A DNA stretch of 64,000 nucleotides from Peromyscus leucopus (Eukaryota; Chordata; Mammalia; Rodentia; Cricetidae), in the NCBI RefSeq assembly GCF_004664715.2, contig NC_051069.1, positions 5,898,501 to 5,962,500 of the forward strand. Direction: 5' to 3'. Positions 63,523-64,000 of this stretch are shown piece after piece. Within the stretch, counting starts at the first letter, position 1, and every line of letters begins with the position of its first letter. Both the position numbers and the translations under genes were made by a program. A model generated the notes under the pieces. That model had not been told where the DNA came from. It saw only the letters and a program-made list of their open reading frames with translations, and did no database searches.

Positions 63523-64000
63523 AGTAGCCATATACTGACTAAAGGAGAAAAATCTCTAACTAGTTTCCTTCCTGGACTGCTATTTAATTTTGAAGTGAAT
63601 ATATTCATTTCTTCAAATATACCCAGTGTTGAACAGGATGGATGACAAAGCAGATCTACCTTCTGTCCTTGTAGAGCTACATTCCAGGGATTAAGACCAG
63701 TAACGAACCACAAATAAACAACCACTACACAAGTCAAACAATCACAGCCTGCAGTTGGTGCTTTGAAGGAACTGAACAAGGGCTGTGATGGAGGAGACGG
63801 AGAAACCACAGCTGGGCAGTGCGGTACAGGCCGACTTGCGGAAGGAGGTGCCCTCAAAGCTGAGGCTTAAAGAGCGAGATGAAGTGACCCGCAAACAAAG
63901 CTGGAGGAACAGCCTCCCAGGTGGCGAGCCTGGAGCGCCTGCTAACGCTGGTTATGTCAGGTGCACAAGTGGTGTGAACTCAGAGAGAGCCTGGGGTCCT
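63520..64000. other. CA12 intron sequence without clear features at window end
   Basis: No exon, CpG island or repeat recognised. Confidence 0.4.

Larger units (their letters stand above)
51641..64000 (-). other. Ca12: CA12 intron upstream of the 51461-51640 exon, running off the window
   Basis: At least 12.3 kb. I searched the minus strand for the small exon encoding SKWTYF and for the signal-peptide exon and found neither, nor any CpG island. They should lie beyond 64000. The intron holds a hAT-like element, many SINEs and a truncated L1. Stretches 51900-52600, 52850-54000, 55100-55800, 57000-57600 and 57780-59190 show no features I can support. Confidence 0.7.

Noticed and set aside
63366..63857. 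163-codon minus-strand open frame
   Set aside because: Much of it is the (CA)n tract read as Cys-Val; no initiation context or family resemblance.

Overview
The window is a piece of a rodent chromosome, most likely from a cricetid (deer mouse, vole or hamster relatives). B1, B2/B3, B4 and ID SINEs and rodent L1 copies are abundant. The younger B1 copies carry a tail ending AGGAAAGGCGCAAAGCTACA (or its reverse complement), which I associate with cricetids rather than mice or rats. Family and genus are an inference from repeats. There is no bacterial, plasmid or phage content and no CRISPR array.

Layout: (1) 1-17376, plus strand: the 3' half of an APH1B/APH1C-type gene, a multipass subunit of gamma-secretase. 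It comprises the end of one coding exon at the window start, a second exon at 9105-9232 and the terminal exon at 17209-17376. (2) 17377 to about 30530: 3' UTR sequence of that gene, then intergenic DNA packed with SINEs, decayed L1 and microsatellites. (3) About 30530 to beyond 64000, minus strand: CA12 (Car12), the membrane-anchored extracellular carbonic anhydrase XII. Nine coding exons lie between 33148 and 51640, all with consensus splice sites and consistent phase. They encode 319 residues, so only the signal-peptide and first small exons (about 35 residues) are missing, and they should lie past the right edge. The two genes are convergent, which is the conserved APH1B-CA12 arrangement as I know it from other mammals. 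They do not share a pathway; adjacency is simply synteny.

Most of the remaining sequence is interspersed repeats. Several insertions can be read at base level because their target-site duplications survive: a 5'-truncated L1 at 60983-62775, an antisense L1 3' end at 5888-6352, a 1.5-kb polyadenylated retroelement at 10202-11695 nested against a SINE at the same target site, a solo LTR-like element at 14948-15562 inside a B3 SINE, an ID (BC1-like) SINE at 59388-59486, and two hAT-like non-autonomous transposons. I found no evidence for a novel gene or molecular system. The most notable items are the nested insertion with three copies of one target site, a 16-bp palindromic AT-rich minisatellite, a 30-nt CA12 cassette exon, and SINE copies that look as if short runs of bases were lost.
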